A stretch of 42,722 nt of DNA from Mesorhizobium sp. M7A.T.Ca.US.000.02.2.1 (GCF_003996995.1 NZ_RZTT01000004.1:1-42722), one strand, 5' to 3'. Counted from the stretch's first letter, positions 8,453 through 18,259 are shown. A program made the numbers and translations. Notes: generated by a model from the sequence alone, not told the origin.

Positions 8453-9127
8453 ATGGATTCCAACGAAATCAACAAACTGCTCGCCGGATTGCTCGGAACC
8501 GTTTTCGTCGTCTTCTCAGTCGGCATCGTGTCCGATGCGCTGTTTGCCTCGCCGGCGCCCGAAAAACCCGGTTTCGCCATCGAGGCCGCCGAGCCCGCCG
8601 AAGGCGGTCCGGCCGCGCCTGCCGCCGCAGCCAAGCCGATCGCCGAACTGCTGGCGACCGCCAATGTCGAGCAAGGTGCTGCCGTCTTCAAGAAGTGCCA
8701 AGCCTGCCATTCCGGCGAAAAGGGCGGCCCCAACAAGGTCGGCCCGGACCTGTGGGACCTCATCGACCGCCCCGTTGCCGAGCATGAAGGCTTTGCCTAT
8801 TCGGCCGGCATGAAGGAATTCTCCAAGGGCGGCGCCGAGAAGTGGACGTACGACAACCTCAACCACTTCATCACCTCGCCGAAGAAACTCGTGAAGGGCA
8901 CCGCGATGGGCTTCGCCGGCCTGCCCAAGGACGAGGATCGCGCCAACGTCATCGCCTATCTGCGCACGCTGTCCGACAATCCCAAGCCGCTGCCGGCGCC
9001 GGGTGCCGCCGCCGATGCAGGCGCGCCCGCCGATGCAGCCGCTCCGGCAAAGCCGGCTGAGGGTGCCGCGCCGGCCGCACCTGCCGCCCCGGCTCCGGCC
9101 GCACCGGCACCGGCGCCTGCCCAATAG
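8453..9127 (+). CDS. cycM: Membrane-anchored cytochrome c (CycM type)
   Basis: Class I cytochrome c, probably carrying electrons from the bc1 complex to a terminal oxidase while tethered to the inner membrane. The 224-residue product has an uncleaved N-terminal helix (about 8-28), an Ala/Pro/Glu linker, the haem-attachment motif CQACH (82-86), GPDLW, and an axial Met in GTAMGFAGL (M152). After the domain comes an unusual Ala/Pro-rich tail (about 178-224). The organisation matches CycM/c552 proteins of rhizobia and Paracoccus apart from this tail. ATG 8453 follows GGAGCAAGGGG. It diverges from kdsB and is followed by a strong terminator. Confidence 0.9.
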   Translation: MDSNEINKLLAGLLGTVFVVFSVGIVSDALFASPAPEKPGFAIEAAEPAEGGPAAPAAAAKPIAELLATANVEQGAAVFKKCQACHSGEKGGPNKVGPDLWDLIDRPVAEHEGFAYSAGMKEFSKGGAEKWTYDNLNHFITSPKKLVKGTAMGFAGLPKDEDRANVIAYLRTLSDNPKPLPAPGAAADAGAPADAAAPAKPAEGAAPAAPAAPAPAAPAPAPAQ

Positions 9128-9151
9128 CCAGATATCATCTCGACGACCTTG

Positions 9152-9181
9152 AAAAAGCCGGGTTCAGCCCGGCTTTTTTGT
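9152..9181 (+). terminator. Rho-independent terminator of the cytochrome c gene
   Basis: AAAAAGCCGGG-TTCAG-CCCGGCTTTTTT forms a perfect stem with a short loop and ends in a T-run, 24 bases after the stop codon at 9127. Confidence 0.92.
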
Positions 9182-9184
9182 TAG

Positions 9185-9227
9185 GAAAACCGCATAGGCG
9201 GCGACAAAGCCGCGCATGGCGGTTTTC
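9185..9227. other. Imperfect hairpin upstream of yejA1
   Basis: GAAAACCGC (9185-9193) is repeated inverted as GCGGTTTTC (about 9219-9227), with further partial pairing GCGGC/GCCGC inside. It lies between the cytochrome terminator and yejA1. It could be a second terminator stem or a leader structure; there is no T-run. Confidence 0.4.
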
Positions 9228-9282
9228 ACGAGCGCCAAATCATCTAGATTGCCATGAACGGGCATTGCGAAGAGGATAGTGC

Positions 9283-11160
9283 ATGACGGTTGGCCGAACG
9301 CTTCTCAAGTCGTTGCTGGCGGCAGCCCTTCTGGCGGCGGGCTTGCAGGGTGCCCGCGCCGACGAATGGCGCACCACCTCATCGCTGATCGGCGAATCCA
9401 AATACGGCGCCAATTTCCAGCACTACGACTACGTCAATCCGAACGCGCCCAAGGGCGGCACGCTGAATTCGGTGGTGCCAGGCACATTCGACAGCTTCAA
9501 TCCCTACGTCGTCCAGGGATCACCGGCCGCGGGCCTGGTCGGGTTCGGCGGCGGCCTGCTCTACGACACGCTGATGGAGCAAGCGACCGACGAAGGCAGC
9601 ACCAGCCATCCGCTGATCGCCGATGCCTACAAATATCCTGATGATTATTCCTCTGCGACCTACCGGCTCGATCCGCGCGCCAAATGGCATGACGGCCAGC
9701 CGATCACCGTCGATGACGTGATCTGGTCATTTCATGTGCTCAAGGCCAACAGCCCGCAATACAGCCGCTATTTTGAAAATGTCACCGATGCGGTGGCGAT
9801 TTCGGATCGCGAGGTGGAGTTCCATTTCAACCAGAAGGGCAATCGCGAACTGCCCAAGATCATCGGCGACCTTGCCGTGCTGCCGAAACATTGGTGGGAA
9901 GGCACCGATGCCAACGGCAAGAAGCGAGACGTAACCAAGCCGACGCTGGAAATTCCGCTCGGTTCAGCCGCCTACAAGATCGCCAGCTTCAAGCCGGGCT
10001 CGGAAATCATCTGGCAGCGTGTGCCGGACTATTGGGCGGCCAAGCTGCCGGTGAAGATCGGCCGTGAGAACTTCGACACCCGACGCTACACCTATATCCT
10101 GGACGACAACGCTGCCTGGCTCGCCTTCACCAAGGGTGGGCTGGAAGACATCAACCGCGAATACAGTTCGCGCAAATGGGCGACGGCTTACAATTTCCCG
10201 GCATTCCAAGCCGGCGATGTCATCAAGAAGGATTTCCAGACCCAGGCGCCGGAACCGATGCAGGGCTTCGTCCTCAACCAGCGGCGGCCGCTGTTCCAGG
10301 ACCGGCTGGTGCGTGAAGCGCTGACCATTCCGTTCGATTTCGAGAGCATGAACCGCACACTGTTCTTCGGCTTCAACACCCGCACGTCGAGCTATTTCCA
10401 AGGAACCGAACTGGCCTCGAACGGGTTGCCGCAGGGCAAGGAACTGGAAATCCTGGAAAAATACCGAGACAAGCTGCCGCCCGAACTTTTCACCCAGGAA
10501 TTCAAGCTGCCGGTTTATGATTCACCGCAGGCGGAACGGAAGTACCTGAAACAGGCGGTCGATCTCTTCGCCAAGGCGGGCTGGGTGATCAAGGGCGGCA
10601 AGATGGTCAATGCCAAGACCGGCGCGCCGTTCAAGTTCGAAATTCTCGGCTGGAACGACACCGACCAGGTGATCGCTAGCCCCTACATCGCCAATCTGCG
10701 CAAGATCGGCGTCGACGCCACTTTGCGCATCATCGACCAGACGCAGTACATCAACCGCGTCAACAATTTCGATTTCGATGTCGTCACCGGGATGCTGCAG
10801 CAGTCGGATTCGCCGGGCAACGAGCAGCGCGACTTCTGGAGCTCTAAAGCCGCCGGCTCGCCCGGCTCGCGCAATCTGATGGGCATCAAGGACCCGACAG
10901 TCGACGCGCTGGTCGATCGCATTATCTTCGCGACCGATCGCGACGATCTCGTCGCCGCCACCCATGCGCTCGATCGCATCCTGTTGTGGAACTTCTACGT
11001 CGTTCCGCAATATTACCGGTCGGCCGTGTGGCTGGCCTATTGGGACAAGTTCAAATTCCCCGACAAGCAGCCTGCCTATGTCGGAGCCGACATCGATTCC
11101 TGGTGGATCGATCCGGACAAGGAGAAGGCCTTGGCAGCCAAATACAAGGGCGGCAATTGA
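9283..11160 (+). CDS. yejA1: Peptide ABC transporter substrate-binding protein, Sec-exported
   Basis: Periplasmic solute-binding protein (SBP_bac_5 family) delivering oligopeptides to YejBEF. The 625-residue product has a Sec signal peptide ending near ARA-DEW (about residue 26), then the YejA-type HYDYVNPNAPKGGTLN and the family core YRLDPRAKWHDGQPITVDDVIWSF. Synteny with S. meliloti yejA1A2BEF supports the name; there the transporter takes up antimicrobial peptides including plant NCR peptides. GAGG lies just before ATG 9283. Its stop shares one base with the start of yejA2, so translation is probably coupled. Confidence 0.92.
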   Translation: MTVGRTLLKSLLAAALLAAGLQGARADEWRTTSSLIGESKYGANFQHYDYVNPNAPKGGTLNSVVPGTFDSFNPYVVQGSPAAGLVGFGGGLLYDTLMEQATDEGSTSHPLIADAYKYPDDYSSATYRLDPRAKWHDGQPITVDDVIWSFHVLKANSPQYSRYFENVTDAVAISDREVEFHFNQKGNRELPKIIGDLAVLPKHWWEGTDANGKKRDVTKPTLEIPLGSAAYKIASFKPGSEIIWQRVPDYWAAKLPVKIGRENFDTRRYTYILDDNAAWLAFTKGGLEDINREYSSRKWATAYNFPAFQAGDVIKKDFQTQAPEPMQGFVLNQRRPLFQDRLVREALTIPFDFESMNRTLFFGFNTRTSSYFQGTELASNGLPQGKELEILEKYRDKLPPELFTQEFKLPVYDSPQAERKYLKQAVDLFAKAGWVIKGGKMVNAKTGAPFKFEILGWNDTDQVIASPYIANLRKIGVDATLRIIDQTQYINRVNNFDFDVVTGMLQQSDSPGNEQRDFWSSKAAGSPGSRNLMGIKDPTVDALVDRIIFATDRDDLVAATHALDRILLWNFYVVPQYYRSAVWLAYWDKFKFPDKQPAYVGADIDSWWIDPDKEKALAAKYKGGN

Positions 11161-13028
11161 TGGCGGCCCTTGCCCGTCGCGACTTTCTCGCCCTGGGCAG
11201 TGCCGCGGCGGCCGCCGCCCTGCTGCCAGGCCGGGCCTTCGGCGACACTGCGACCGGCACCAGGCTGCACGGCCTGTCGGCCTTCGGCGACCTCAAATAC
11301 AAACCCGATTTCGCGCATTTCGACTACGTCAATCCTGACGCCCCAAAGGGCGGCCAGATGAATTTCGCGCCGCCGAACTCGACCCTCAATCAGAGCTTCC
11401 TGACCTTCAACACCCTGAATTTCCTGGTGTTGAAGGGAGAGGCTCCGCCGCGCGCCGAACTCTGTTTCGATTCCCTGATGACAAGCGCGCTCGATGAGCC
11501 GGATGCGGCCTACGGCCTGCTCGCCGAAACCGTTACCCTGTCGCCAGACCGCAACGGTTTCCGCTTCGCCCTGCGACCGCAAGCGCGTTTCCATGACGGC
11601 TCGCCGCTGACCGCGGACGACGTTGTCTTCGCGCTGAAGCTTTATAAGGACAAGGGCCATCCGAACCTTTCCCAAGCGTTGCGGTACATGACCGACGCGG
11701 TTGCGGTCGATCCCGCCACCGTCAACCTCACTTTCAACGGCGAACAGTCAGCGCAAAACATCCTGGCGATCGTGGGGATGCCGATCGTCTCCAAGGCCTT
11801 TTATGCGGCCAATGATTTCGATGCCTCGACCATGACACCGCCGCTTGGCTCGGGTCCCTACAAGATTGGACGCGTGGCGGCCGGACAGACTGTCGAATAT
11901 GACCGCGTGGCCGACTATTGGGGCCGCGATCTGCCAGTGAACCGCGGCCTCTACAATTTCGACCGCATCCGCATCGACTTCTATCTTGACCGGCAGGCGG
12001 CGTTCGAAGCCTTCAAGAAAGGCGACACGCATTTTCGCGAGGAATTCACCTCGCGGGTATGGGCGACCGGATATGACTTTCCGGCGCTGAAGGACGGCAA
12101 GGTCGTCAAACGGGAATTTCCCGGCGAGAAGACGCCGGATATGCAGAGCGTCGCACTGAACCAGCGTCGTCCGCAATTCCGCGATGAGCGGGTGCGGCGG
12201 GCGATCGCCAGGTGCTTCGATTTCGAATGGATGAAGCGGGCGCTGTTTTACGGCTCCTACGAGCGTTCTCAATCGAACTTCGAACGGTCGGATTACAAGG
12301 CCGAAGGCCTGCCCTCGCCTGAAGAATTGACCCTGCTGGAGCCGTTCCGGGCCGAATTGCCGCCAGAGGTTTTCGGTGAAGCGGTGACGCAGCCCCTTTC
12401 CGACGGTTCGGGCCATGACCGCAAGCTGCTGGGCGAGGCTTCGAGATTGCTTGCGCAGGCCGGCTGGAAGCGCGATGGCAGTTTCGTCGTCAACGACAAG
12501 GGTGAGCGGCTGCGGGTCGAAATGCTGGCGGAGGACGACGGCATCGTTCGCATCTACACCCCTTGGTCCGAGAATATGAAGGCGATCGGGATCGACGCAT
12601 CGATCCGGCAAATCGATTCGGCGCAGTATGAGCAGCGGCACAGCAATTACGACTTCGATCTTGCCTTGCTGCATTGGTCGATCGGGGCGACGCCGACCGA
12701 CGACAGCCTGCAGATGCTCTATGATTCCCGAATGGCGAAAATCCCGGGGCAGCGCAACTATCCGGGCACGGAAAGCAAGGCCATCGACGCCCTGATCGCG
12801 GCAGCCGGCAAGGCGAAAGACCGTGTAGAACTCGTCACGGCGCTCAGAGCGCTCGACCGGGTCTTGCGCGCGCGCCTCGACTGGATTCCAACATACTATC
12901 TGGCGAATCACCGCGTCGCCTATTGGGACATGTTCGGCTTTGTCGAACAGAAGCCCGATTTCGGCTTTCCGGTCGAGACGCTGTGGTGGTTCGATAAGGG
13001 CAAGGCGGCAAAAATTGGCAAAGGCTGA
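11160..13028 (+). CDS. yejA2: Peptide ABC transporter substrate-binding protein, Tat-type signal
   Basis: Second SBP_bac_5 protein of the yej operon, 622 residues, homologous along its length to YejA1 (FDYVNPDAPKGGQMNFAPP; LRPQARFHDGSPLTADDVVFALKLY). The N-terminus ARRDFLALGS followed by an Ala-rich stretch and PGRAFG is a twin-arginine signal, so this copy may be exported folded, unlike its Sec-type neighbour. The ATG overlaps the yejA1 stop by one base. The frame is open upstream into yejA1, but that would lose the signal peptide. Two binding proteins on one permease suggest split ligand ranges. Confidence 0.92.
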   Translation: MAALARRDFLALGSAAAAAALLPGRAFGDTATGTRLHGLSAFGDLKYKPDFAHFDYVNPDAPKGGQMNFAPPNSTLNQSFLTFNTLNFLVLKGEAPPRAELCFDSLMTSALDEPDAAYGLLAETVTLSPDRNGFRFALRPQARFHDGSPLTADDVVFALKLYKDKGHPNLSQALRYMTDAVAVDPATVNLTFNGEQSAQNILAIVGMPIVSKAFYAANDFDASTMTPPLGSGPYKIGRVAAGQTVEYDRVADYWGRDLPVNRGLYNFDRIRIDFYLDRQAAFEAFKKGDTHFREEFTSRVWATGYDFPALKDGKVVKREFPGEKTPDMQSVALNQRRPQFRDERVRRAIARCFDFEWMKRALFYGSYERSQSNFERSDYKAEGLPSPEELTLLEPFRAELPPEVFGEAVTQPLSDGSGHDRKLLGEASRLLAQAGWKRDGSFVVNDKGERLRVEMLAEDDGIVRIYTPWSENMKAIGIDASIRQIDSAQYEQRHSNYDFDLALLHWSIGATPTDDSLQMLYDSRMAKIPGQRNYPGTESKAIDALIAAAGKAKDRVELVTALRALDRVLRARLDWIPTYYLANHRVAYWDMFGFVEQKPDFGFPVETLWWFDKGKAAKIGKG

Positions 13029-13058
13029 GATGTTCGCTCAAGCGGGGCAGAAGGCCTG

Positions 13059-14156
13059 ATGGGCGCCTATATCCTGCGCCGCATCCTGTTGATGATCCCG
13101 ACCCTGTTCGGCATCATGGCGATATCCTTCGCCGTCATCCAGTTCGCCCCCGGCGGTCCGGTCGAACAGGTCATCGCCCGGCTGACCAATCAGGGCGGCA
13201 GCGACCGCCTCGGCGGCGGTGGCGGCGACGCGGGTGCTGGGGGCAACCTGGATGTCGCCGGTGACGTCAGTTCGAAATATCGCGGGGCGCAGGGGCTCGA
13301 TCCGGAATTCATCAAGAAGCTGGAAAAGCAGTTCGGCTTCGACAAGCCGCCGCTCGAGCGCTTCGGCATGATGCTGTGGAACTATGCCCGCTTCGATTTC
13401 GGCGACAGCTATTTCCGCGACATTTCGGTGCTCGACCTGATCCTGGAAAAAATGCCGGTGTCGATCTCGATCGGACTGTGGATCACGCTTTTGTCCTACC
13501 TGATCTCGATCCCGCTCGGCATCCGCAAGGCGGTCAAGGACGGCACTCCCTTCGACGTCTGGACCAGCGGCGTCGTCATTGTCGGCTATGCCATTCCGGG
13601 CTTCCTGTTCGGCATCATGCTGATGGTGCTGTTTGCCGGCGGGTCTTTCTGGGACTGGTTTCCGCTGCGCGGCCTCACCTCGGACAATTGGGATCAATTG
13701 TCCTGGTGGGGAAAGATCGTCGACTATTTCTGGCACATGACCTTGCCGCTGACCGCGCTGGTGCTGTCGGCCTTCGCCACCACGACGCTGCTGACCAAGA
13801 ACTCGTTCCTCGAAGAAATCCGCAAACAGTATGTGGTGACGGCGCGGGCCAAGGGTCTGTCGGAACGGCAGGTGCTCTACGGCCACGTCTTCCGAAACGC
13901 CATGCTGATCGTCATCGCCGGCTTTCCCGGCGCCTTCATCTCGGCCTTCTTCACCGGCTCGCTGCTGATCGAGAACATCTTCTCCCTCGATGGCCTCGGC
14001 CTGCTCGGCTTCCGGTCGGTGGTCGAGCGCGACTATCCGGTGGTGTTCGCCAATCTCTATATCTTCTCGCTGCTGGGGCTGTTCGTCGGTCTGTTGTCCG
14101 ACCTGCTCTACACCTGGGTCGATCCGCGCATCGATTTCGAGCGGAGAGACGTCTGA
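13059..14156 (+). CDS. yejB: Peptide ABC transporter permease YejB
   Basis: Inner-membrane permease of the Yej peptide importer. The 365-residue product has an N-terminal helix ([25 protein letters not shown]) and a Gly/Asp-rich loop after AGDAG (about 45-75), followed by several membrane helices. The EAA-loop region [26 protein letters not shown], cited here only in part, contacts the ATPase. Length matches YejB of enterobacteria (about 364). It follows yejA2 by 30 bases and overlaps yejE by one base (TGATG). Confidence 0.95.
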   Translation: MGAYILRRILLMIPTLFGIMAISFAVIQFAPGGPVEQVIARLTNQGGSDRLGGGGGDAGAGGNLDVAGDVSSKYRGAQGLDPEFIKKLEKQFGFDKPPLERFGMMLWNYARFDFGDSYFRDISVLDLILEKMPVSISIGLWITLLSYLISIPLGIRKAVKDGTPFDVWTSGVVIVGYAIPGFLFGIMLMVLFAGGSFWDWFPLRGLTSDNWDQLSWWGKIVDYFWHMTLPLTALVLSAFATTTLLTKNSFLEEIRKQYVVTARAKGLSERQVLYGHVFRNAMLIVIAGFPGAFISAFFTGSLLIENIFSLDGLGLLGFRSVVERDYPVVFANLYIFSLLGLFVGLLSDLLYTWVDPRIDFERRDV

Positions 14157-15301
14157 TGTCGGAGGCTACAGTCCCCGTGGACGCGGCACCCGCGCGGATA
14201 AAGCGGCCGTTTCTGTCGCCGCTCAACAAGCGGCGCCTGCAGAACTTCAGAGCCAACCGGCGCGGCTACTGGTCGCTGTGGATCTTCCTCGTCCTGTTCG
14301 TGCTGTCGCTGTTTTCCGAGTTCATCGCCAACGACAAGCCGATCATCGCCTCCTACAAGGGCGAGATCCTGTTTCCGGTGCTGGTCGCCTACCCCGAGGA
14401 AAAATTCGGCGGTTTCTATGCCGTCACCGATTATCGCGACCCGGTCATCCAGGACGAGATCAACGCCAATGGCTGGATGATCTGGCCACCGGTGCGCTAC
14501 TCCTATCAGACCGTCAACAACGCCATTCCGGAAGCAGCGCCGGCCAGGCCGTCGTGGCAGTATGACGCCACGAAGCGCTGCAACCAGTATCCGCAGGGTG
14601 CCGCCGACCCGGCCTGCATGGTAGGCAACTGGAATTGGCTCGGCACCGACGACCAGGCGCGCGACGTGCTGGCACGTGTCATCTACGGCTTCCGCATTTC
14701 GGTGCTGTTCGGCCTGATCCTGACCGCCGGCTCGGCCTTGATCGGCGTCGCAGCCGGCGCCGTGCAAGGCTATTTCGGCGGCTGGACGGATCTCTTGTTC
14801 CAGCGTTTCATCGAGATCTGGTCTGCCATCCCGGTGCTCTATCTCCTGCTCATCGTCGCCGCCATCCTGCCGCCGGGCTTCTTCATCCTGCTCGGCCTGA
14901 TGCTGCTGTTCTCCTGGGTGGCGCTGGTCGGCGTGGTGCGGGCCGAGTTCCTGCGCGCCCGCAATTTCGAATATGTCAACGCGGCCCGGGCGCTCGGCGT
15001 GCCCAACCGCACCATCATGTTCCGGCACCTGCTGCCCAACGCCATGGTGGCGACATTGACCTTCATGCCCTTCCTGCTCTCAGGCTCGATCTCGACGCTG
15101 ACCTCGCTCGACTACCTCGGCTTTGGCCTGCCGCCCGGCTCCGCCTCGCTCGGCGAACTGCTCAAGCAGGCGCAGCGGAACCTCAATGCGCCGTGGCTCG
15201 GCATCTCCGGCTTCGTCGTCATCTCGCTAATGCTGTCGCTGCTGGTCTTCGTCGGCGAGGCGACGCGCGACGCCTTCGATCCGCGCAAGACGTTCAGATG
15301 A
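14156..15301 (+). CDS. yejE: Peptide ABC transporter permease YejE
   Basis: Second permease subunit, 381 residues. It starts with a polar cytoplasmic segment ending in NKRRLQNFRANRRGYWSL, typical of DppC/YejE N-termini, then a helix (WIFLVLFVLSLFSEFIA). A large periplasmic insert follows (about 60-165, with GTDDQARDVLARV at its end), then the membrane core with an EAA loop around NAARALGVPNRTIMFRHLLPN. Start ATG 14156 shares a base with the yejB stop. Stop and yejF start overlap as ATGA. Confidence 0.95.
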   Translation: MSEATVPVDAAPARIKRPFLSPLNKRRLQNFRANRRGYWSLWIFLVLFVLSLFSEFIANDKPIIASYKGEILFPVLVAYPEEKFGGFYAVTDYRDPVIQDEINANGWMIWPPVRYSYQTVNNAIPEAAPARPSWQYDATKRCNQYPQGAADPACMVGNWNWLGTDDQARDVLARVIYGFRISVLFGLILTAGSALIGVAAGAVQGYFGGWTDLLFQRFIEIWSAIPVLYLLLIVAAILPPGFFILLGLMLLFSWVALVGVVRAEFLRARNFEYVNAARALGVPNRTIMFRHLLPNAMVATLTFMPFLLSGSISTLTSLDYLGFGLPPGSASLGELLKQAQRNLNAPWLGISGFVVISLMLSLLVFVGEATRDAFDPRKTFR

Positions 15302-16929
15302 GCGAAGCCCCCTTGCTCAGCGTACAGGACCTCAGCGTCGCCTTCAGCCAGGGCGGCGGCCAGTCGACGGCGGTCGACCACATCTCGTTCGACATCGCCA
15401 AGGGCGAGACGGTGGCGCTGGTCGGCGAATCCGGTTCCGGCAAATCGGTCTCGGCGCTTTCGGTGCTGAAGCTGTTGCCTTATCCAAGCGCCAGCCATCC
15501 CTCGGGAAAGATCCTGTTCCAGGGCAACGACCTGCTGGCGATGAGCGAGAAGCAGTTGCGGCAGGTGCGCGGCAACAAGATCACCATGATCTTCCAGGAG
15601 CCGATGACTTCGCTCAATCCGCTGCACACGATCGAGCAGCAGATCGTCGAGATCCTGAAGCTGCATCAGGGCATGGCCGACCGCCCGGCCAAGGAACGCA
15701 CACTGGCCTTGCTCAACGAGGTCGGCATCCGCGATCCGCACAAGCGCCTCGATGCCTATCCACACCAGTTGTCCGGCGGCCAGCGTCAGCGCGTGATGAT
15801 CGCCATGGCGCTGGCCAATGAGCCCGAACTTCTGATCGCCGACGAGCCGACGACGGCGCTCGACGTCACCGTACAGGCGCAGATCCTCGAATTGCTGGCC
15901 GGCTTGAAGAGCCGCAAGGGCATGTCGATGCTGTTCATCACCCATGATCTCGGCATCGTGCGCAAGATCGCCGACCGTGTCTGCGCGATGACCAAGGGCA
16001 AGATCGTCGAGACAGGCCCGACCAAGGAGATCTTCGCCAATCCGCAGCATGCCTATACGCGGCATCTGCTGGCGGCCGAGCCAAAAGGCAAGCCGCCGGC
16101 CGCCAATGCCGATGCCAAGCCTGTCATGACCGGCAAGGACATAAAGGTCTGGTTTCCGATCAAGCAGGGCTTCTTCCGCCGCACCGTCGACAATGTGAAG
16201 GCGGTCGACGGCATCGATGTCACCGTGCGCGCCGGCCAGACGCTCGGCGTGGTCGGCGAATCCGGCTCCGGCAAGACGACGCTCGGCCTGGCGCTGGCGA
16301 GAATGATCTCGTCGACCGGAACGATCCAGTTCAACGGTCGCGACATCAACCAGCTGACTTTCAACGCCATGCGGCCGCTCAGGCGCGAATTGCAGATCGT
16401 CTTCCAGGATCCGTTCGGCTCGCTCAGCCCGCGCATGTCGATCGCAGAGATCATCGAAGAAGGCCTCAAGATCCACGAGCCGAAGCTGTCGCCCGACGAG
16501 CGCGACGACAAGGTGGCCGCCGTGCTGAAGGAGGTCGGGCTCGATCCGGCGACACGCAACCGCTATCCGCACGAGTTTTCCGGCGGCCAGCGCCAGCGCG
16601 TTGCCATCGCACGCGCCATGGTGCTCAACCCGCGCTTCGTCATGCTGGACGAGCCGACATCGGCACTCGACATGAGCGTGCAGGCGCAGGTCGTCGATCT
16701 GCTGCGCAGCCTGCAGGCCAAGCACGACCTCGCCTATCTCTTCATCAGCCATGATTTGAAAGTCATCCGGGCGCTCGCCAACGACGTCATCGTCATGCGC
16801 AATGGCCGGATCGTCGAAGCCGGTCCTTCCCAGCAGATTTTTGAAAATCCGCAAACCGACTATACTCGGGCGCTGATCTCGGCCGCCTTCAAGATCGAGA
16901 CGGCACCGGTCGGCATCGTCAGCGAGTGA
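15298..16929 (+). CDS. yejF: Peptide ABC transporter ATP-binding protein YejF
   Basis: Double-domain ATPase powering the importer, 543 residues. Domain 1 has Walker A GESGSGKS (43-50) and signature LSGGQRQR (about 157); domain 2 has Walker A GESGSGKTT (about 320) and FSGGQRQR (about 426). Walker B motifs LLIADEPTTALD and FVMLDEPTSALD are both intact, as are the switch histidines in ITHDL and ISHDL. Each half ends with the oligopeptide-type C-terminal extension (FANPQHAYTRHLL; FENPQTDYTRALI). The start overlaps yejE by four bases. Confidence 0.96.
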   Translation: MSEAPLLSVQDLSVAFSQGGGQSTAVDHISFDIAKGETVALVGESGSGKSVSALSVLKLLPYPSASHPSGKILFQGNDLLAMSEKQLRQVRGNKITMIFQEPMTSLNPLHTIEQQIVEILKLHQGMADRPAKERTLALLNEVGIRDPHKRLDAYPHQLSGGQRQRVMIAMALANEPELLIADEPTTALDVTVQAQILELLAGLKSRKGMSMLFITHDLGIVRKIADRVCAMTKGKIVETGPTKEIFANPQHAYTRHLLAAEPKGKPPAANADAKPVMTGKDIKVWFPIKQGFFRRTVDNVKAVDGIDVTVRAGQTLGVVGESGSGKTTLGLALARMISSTGTIQFNGRDINQLTFNAMRPLRRELQIVFQDPFGSLSPRMSIAEIIEEGLKIHEPKLSPDERDDKVAAVLKEVGLDPATRNRYPHEFSGGQRQRVAIARAMVLNPRFVMLDEPTSALDMSVQAQVVDLLRSLQAKHDLAYLFISHDLKVIRALANDVIVMRNGRIVEAGPSQQIFENPQTDYTRALISAAFKIETAPVGIVSE

Positions 16930-16958
16930 TTTGCGTAGAGAGGGACTAAAAGACCGCA

Positions 16959-17900
16959 ATGGAAAAAGGCCGTATCCTGCTTGCCGTCACCGGCTTTCAT
17001 CCGCAGCGCTGGCGCGAGCTCCTGTCGGCCGAGCGCGAGGTGGTGCTGGAGCCCGACGGCGCCAGCGACCCGTCGATCACCTATGCCGTGGTGTGGAAGC
17101 AGAAGCCGAACCTGTTGTCGTCGCTGCCCAATCTGCGCGCCATCTTTTCGATCGGCGCCGGCGTCGATCATATCTTCGCCGATCCCGGCCTGCCCGATGT
17201 GCCGATCGTCAAGGTCGTCGCCGACAACCTCACCCAGTACATGACCGAATATGTCGTCTGGCGGGTTCTCGATCATCACCGCCAGGGCCTGCTCTACCGG
17301 TCGCAGCAGCCGAAGAAGATCTGGCACGAGCCGCAGCAGAGGCCTGCCGGTGACATTTCGGTCGGCATCATGGGCCTCGGCAGTCTCGGCCGGGCCGCGG
17401 CATCGGTGCTTTTGTCGCTTGGCTTTGCCGTCAATGGCTGGTCGCGCACCGACAAGGCCATGGAAGGCGTCGCGACCTATTCCGGCGAGGCTGGACTGAT
17501 CCCCTTCCTCAAGGCGACCGACATCCTGGTGGTGCTTTTGCCGCTGACGCCGGAGACCAAGGGCATTATCAACTACGGCGTGCTGAAGGAACTGCGGAAA
17601 CGCAACGGTCTCGGCGGCTCGGTGCTGATCAATGCCGGGCGCGGCCGCCTGCAGAAGGATGCCGACATTTTGCGGGCACTGGATGACGGCACGCTGAAGG
17701 AGGCAAGCCTCGACGTGTTCGAGGTCGAACCGCTGCCGAAGACCAGTCCGCTGTGGGGGCATCCAAAAGTGTTCGTGACGCCGCACGCGGCAGCGACCTC
17801 CGACCCGGTGCATCTGGCGCCGATCATGCTGCGCCAGATGGACGCCTTCGAACGCGGTGAAAAGCTGGACAATCTGGTGGACCGCAAGGCGGGGTATTAG
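16959..17900 (+). CDS. ghrA: Glyoxylate/hydroxypyruvate reductase A (D-2-hydroxyacid dehydrogenase)
   Basis: NAD(P)H-dependent reductase of the D-isomer 2-hydroxyacid dehydrogenase family, 313 residues. Visible motifs are the Rossmann fingerprint GIMGLGSLGRAAAS (about 131-144), substrate-binding NAGRGR with the expected Arg, the acidic VFEVEPLP, and the catalytic His in VTPHAAATSD. The short catalytic domain and TEYVVWRVLDHHR resemble GhrA rather than SerA or LdhA. It follows yejF by 29 bases, so may be a passenger of the same transcript. The stop overlaps the convergent lipoprotein stop. Substrate preference is inferred from family only. Confidence 0.88.
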   Translation: MEKGRILLAVTGFHPQRWRELLSAEREVVLEPDGASDPSITYAVVWKQKPNLLSSLPNLRAIFSIGAGVDHIFADPGLPDVPIVKVVADNLTQYMTEYVVWRVLDHHRQGLLYRSQQPKKIWHEPQQRPAGDISVGIMGLGSLGRAAASVLLSLGFAVNGWSRTDKAMEGVATYSGEAGLIPFLKATDILVVLLPLTPETKGIINYGVLKELRKRNGLGGSVLINAGRGRLQKDADILRALDDGTLKEASLDVFEVEPLPKTSPLWGHPKVFVTPHAAATSDPVHLAPIMLRQMDAFERGEKLDNLVDRKAGY

Positions 17901-18259
17901 CCAGGCAGAGCGAGCTTCTTCTGCTTGTCTGGCTGGCCGCAGTCGCGTCGATCGATCGACCGGTTCATGGCATCGATCTCACCGCTCGCCTTGTCGGTAT
18001 CGCGCTTGGCTTTGGAGCGCATGTCAGGCGTGAACGGGCCGAAGCCCATCGCCGGGTTGGAGAATGTCGGCTTGGCCTTCGCCGGAAGGTTGTATTGCTG
18101 CGCCAAGCCGTTGCGCTGCGCCAGCAACTGATCGCACGGCACGGTGTCGTATTGCAGGGAGGACTGGACGTTCGCATCCTGCTGTTCCGACATCGAGGTG
18201 CCGCCGACACAGCCGGCGGTCAGCAGGCAAGAGGCCAAGATCATCATGTTCCAGCGCAT
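17897..18259 (-). CDS. Small hypothetical lipoprotein
   Basis: A 120-residue secreted protein of unknown function. The signal MRWNMMILASCLLTAGC ends in a lipobox with C17, indicating a lipoprotein. The mature part has a cysteine pair candidate (YDTVPCDQLLAQRN and RRDCGQPDK), a segment with NPAMGFGPFTPDMRSKAKRDTDKA, and a lysine-rich end. GGAGGAG lies 9 bases before the ATG at 18259. Its stop TAA overlaps the TAG of ghrA on the opposite strand, so the two genes converge with no spacer. Similar small lipoproteins occur in rhizobia as far as I recall, without assigned role. Confidence 0.75.
   Translation of the reverse strand: MRWNMMILASCLLTAGCVGGTSMSEQQDANVQSSLQYDTVPCDQLLAQRNGLAQQYNLPAKAKPTFSNPAMGFGPFTPDMRSKAKRDTDKASGEIDAMNRSIDRRDCGQPDKQKKLALPG

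Noticed and set aside
8260-8763. N-terminal extension of the kdsB frame to a 410-residue protein
   Set aside because: Composition is low-complexity, it overlaps the divergent cytochrome gene and it would displace the typical KdsB N-terminus.
10986-11159. Upstream extension of yejA2 into yejA1
   Set aside because: It would remove the twin-arginine signal; the ATG overlapping the yejA1 stop is the natural start.
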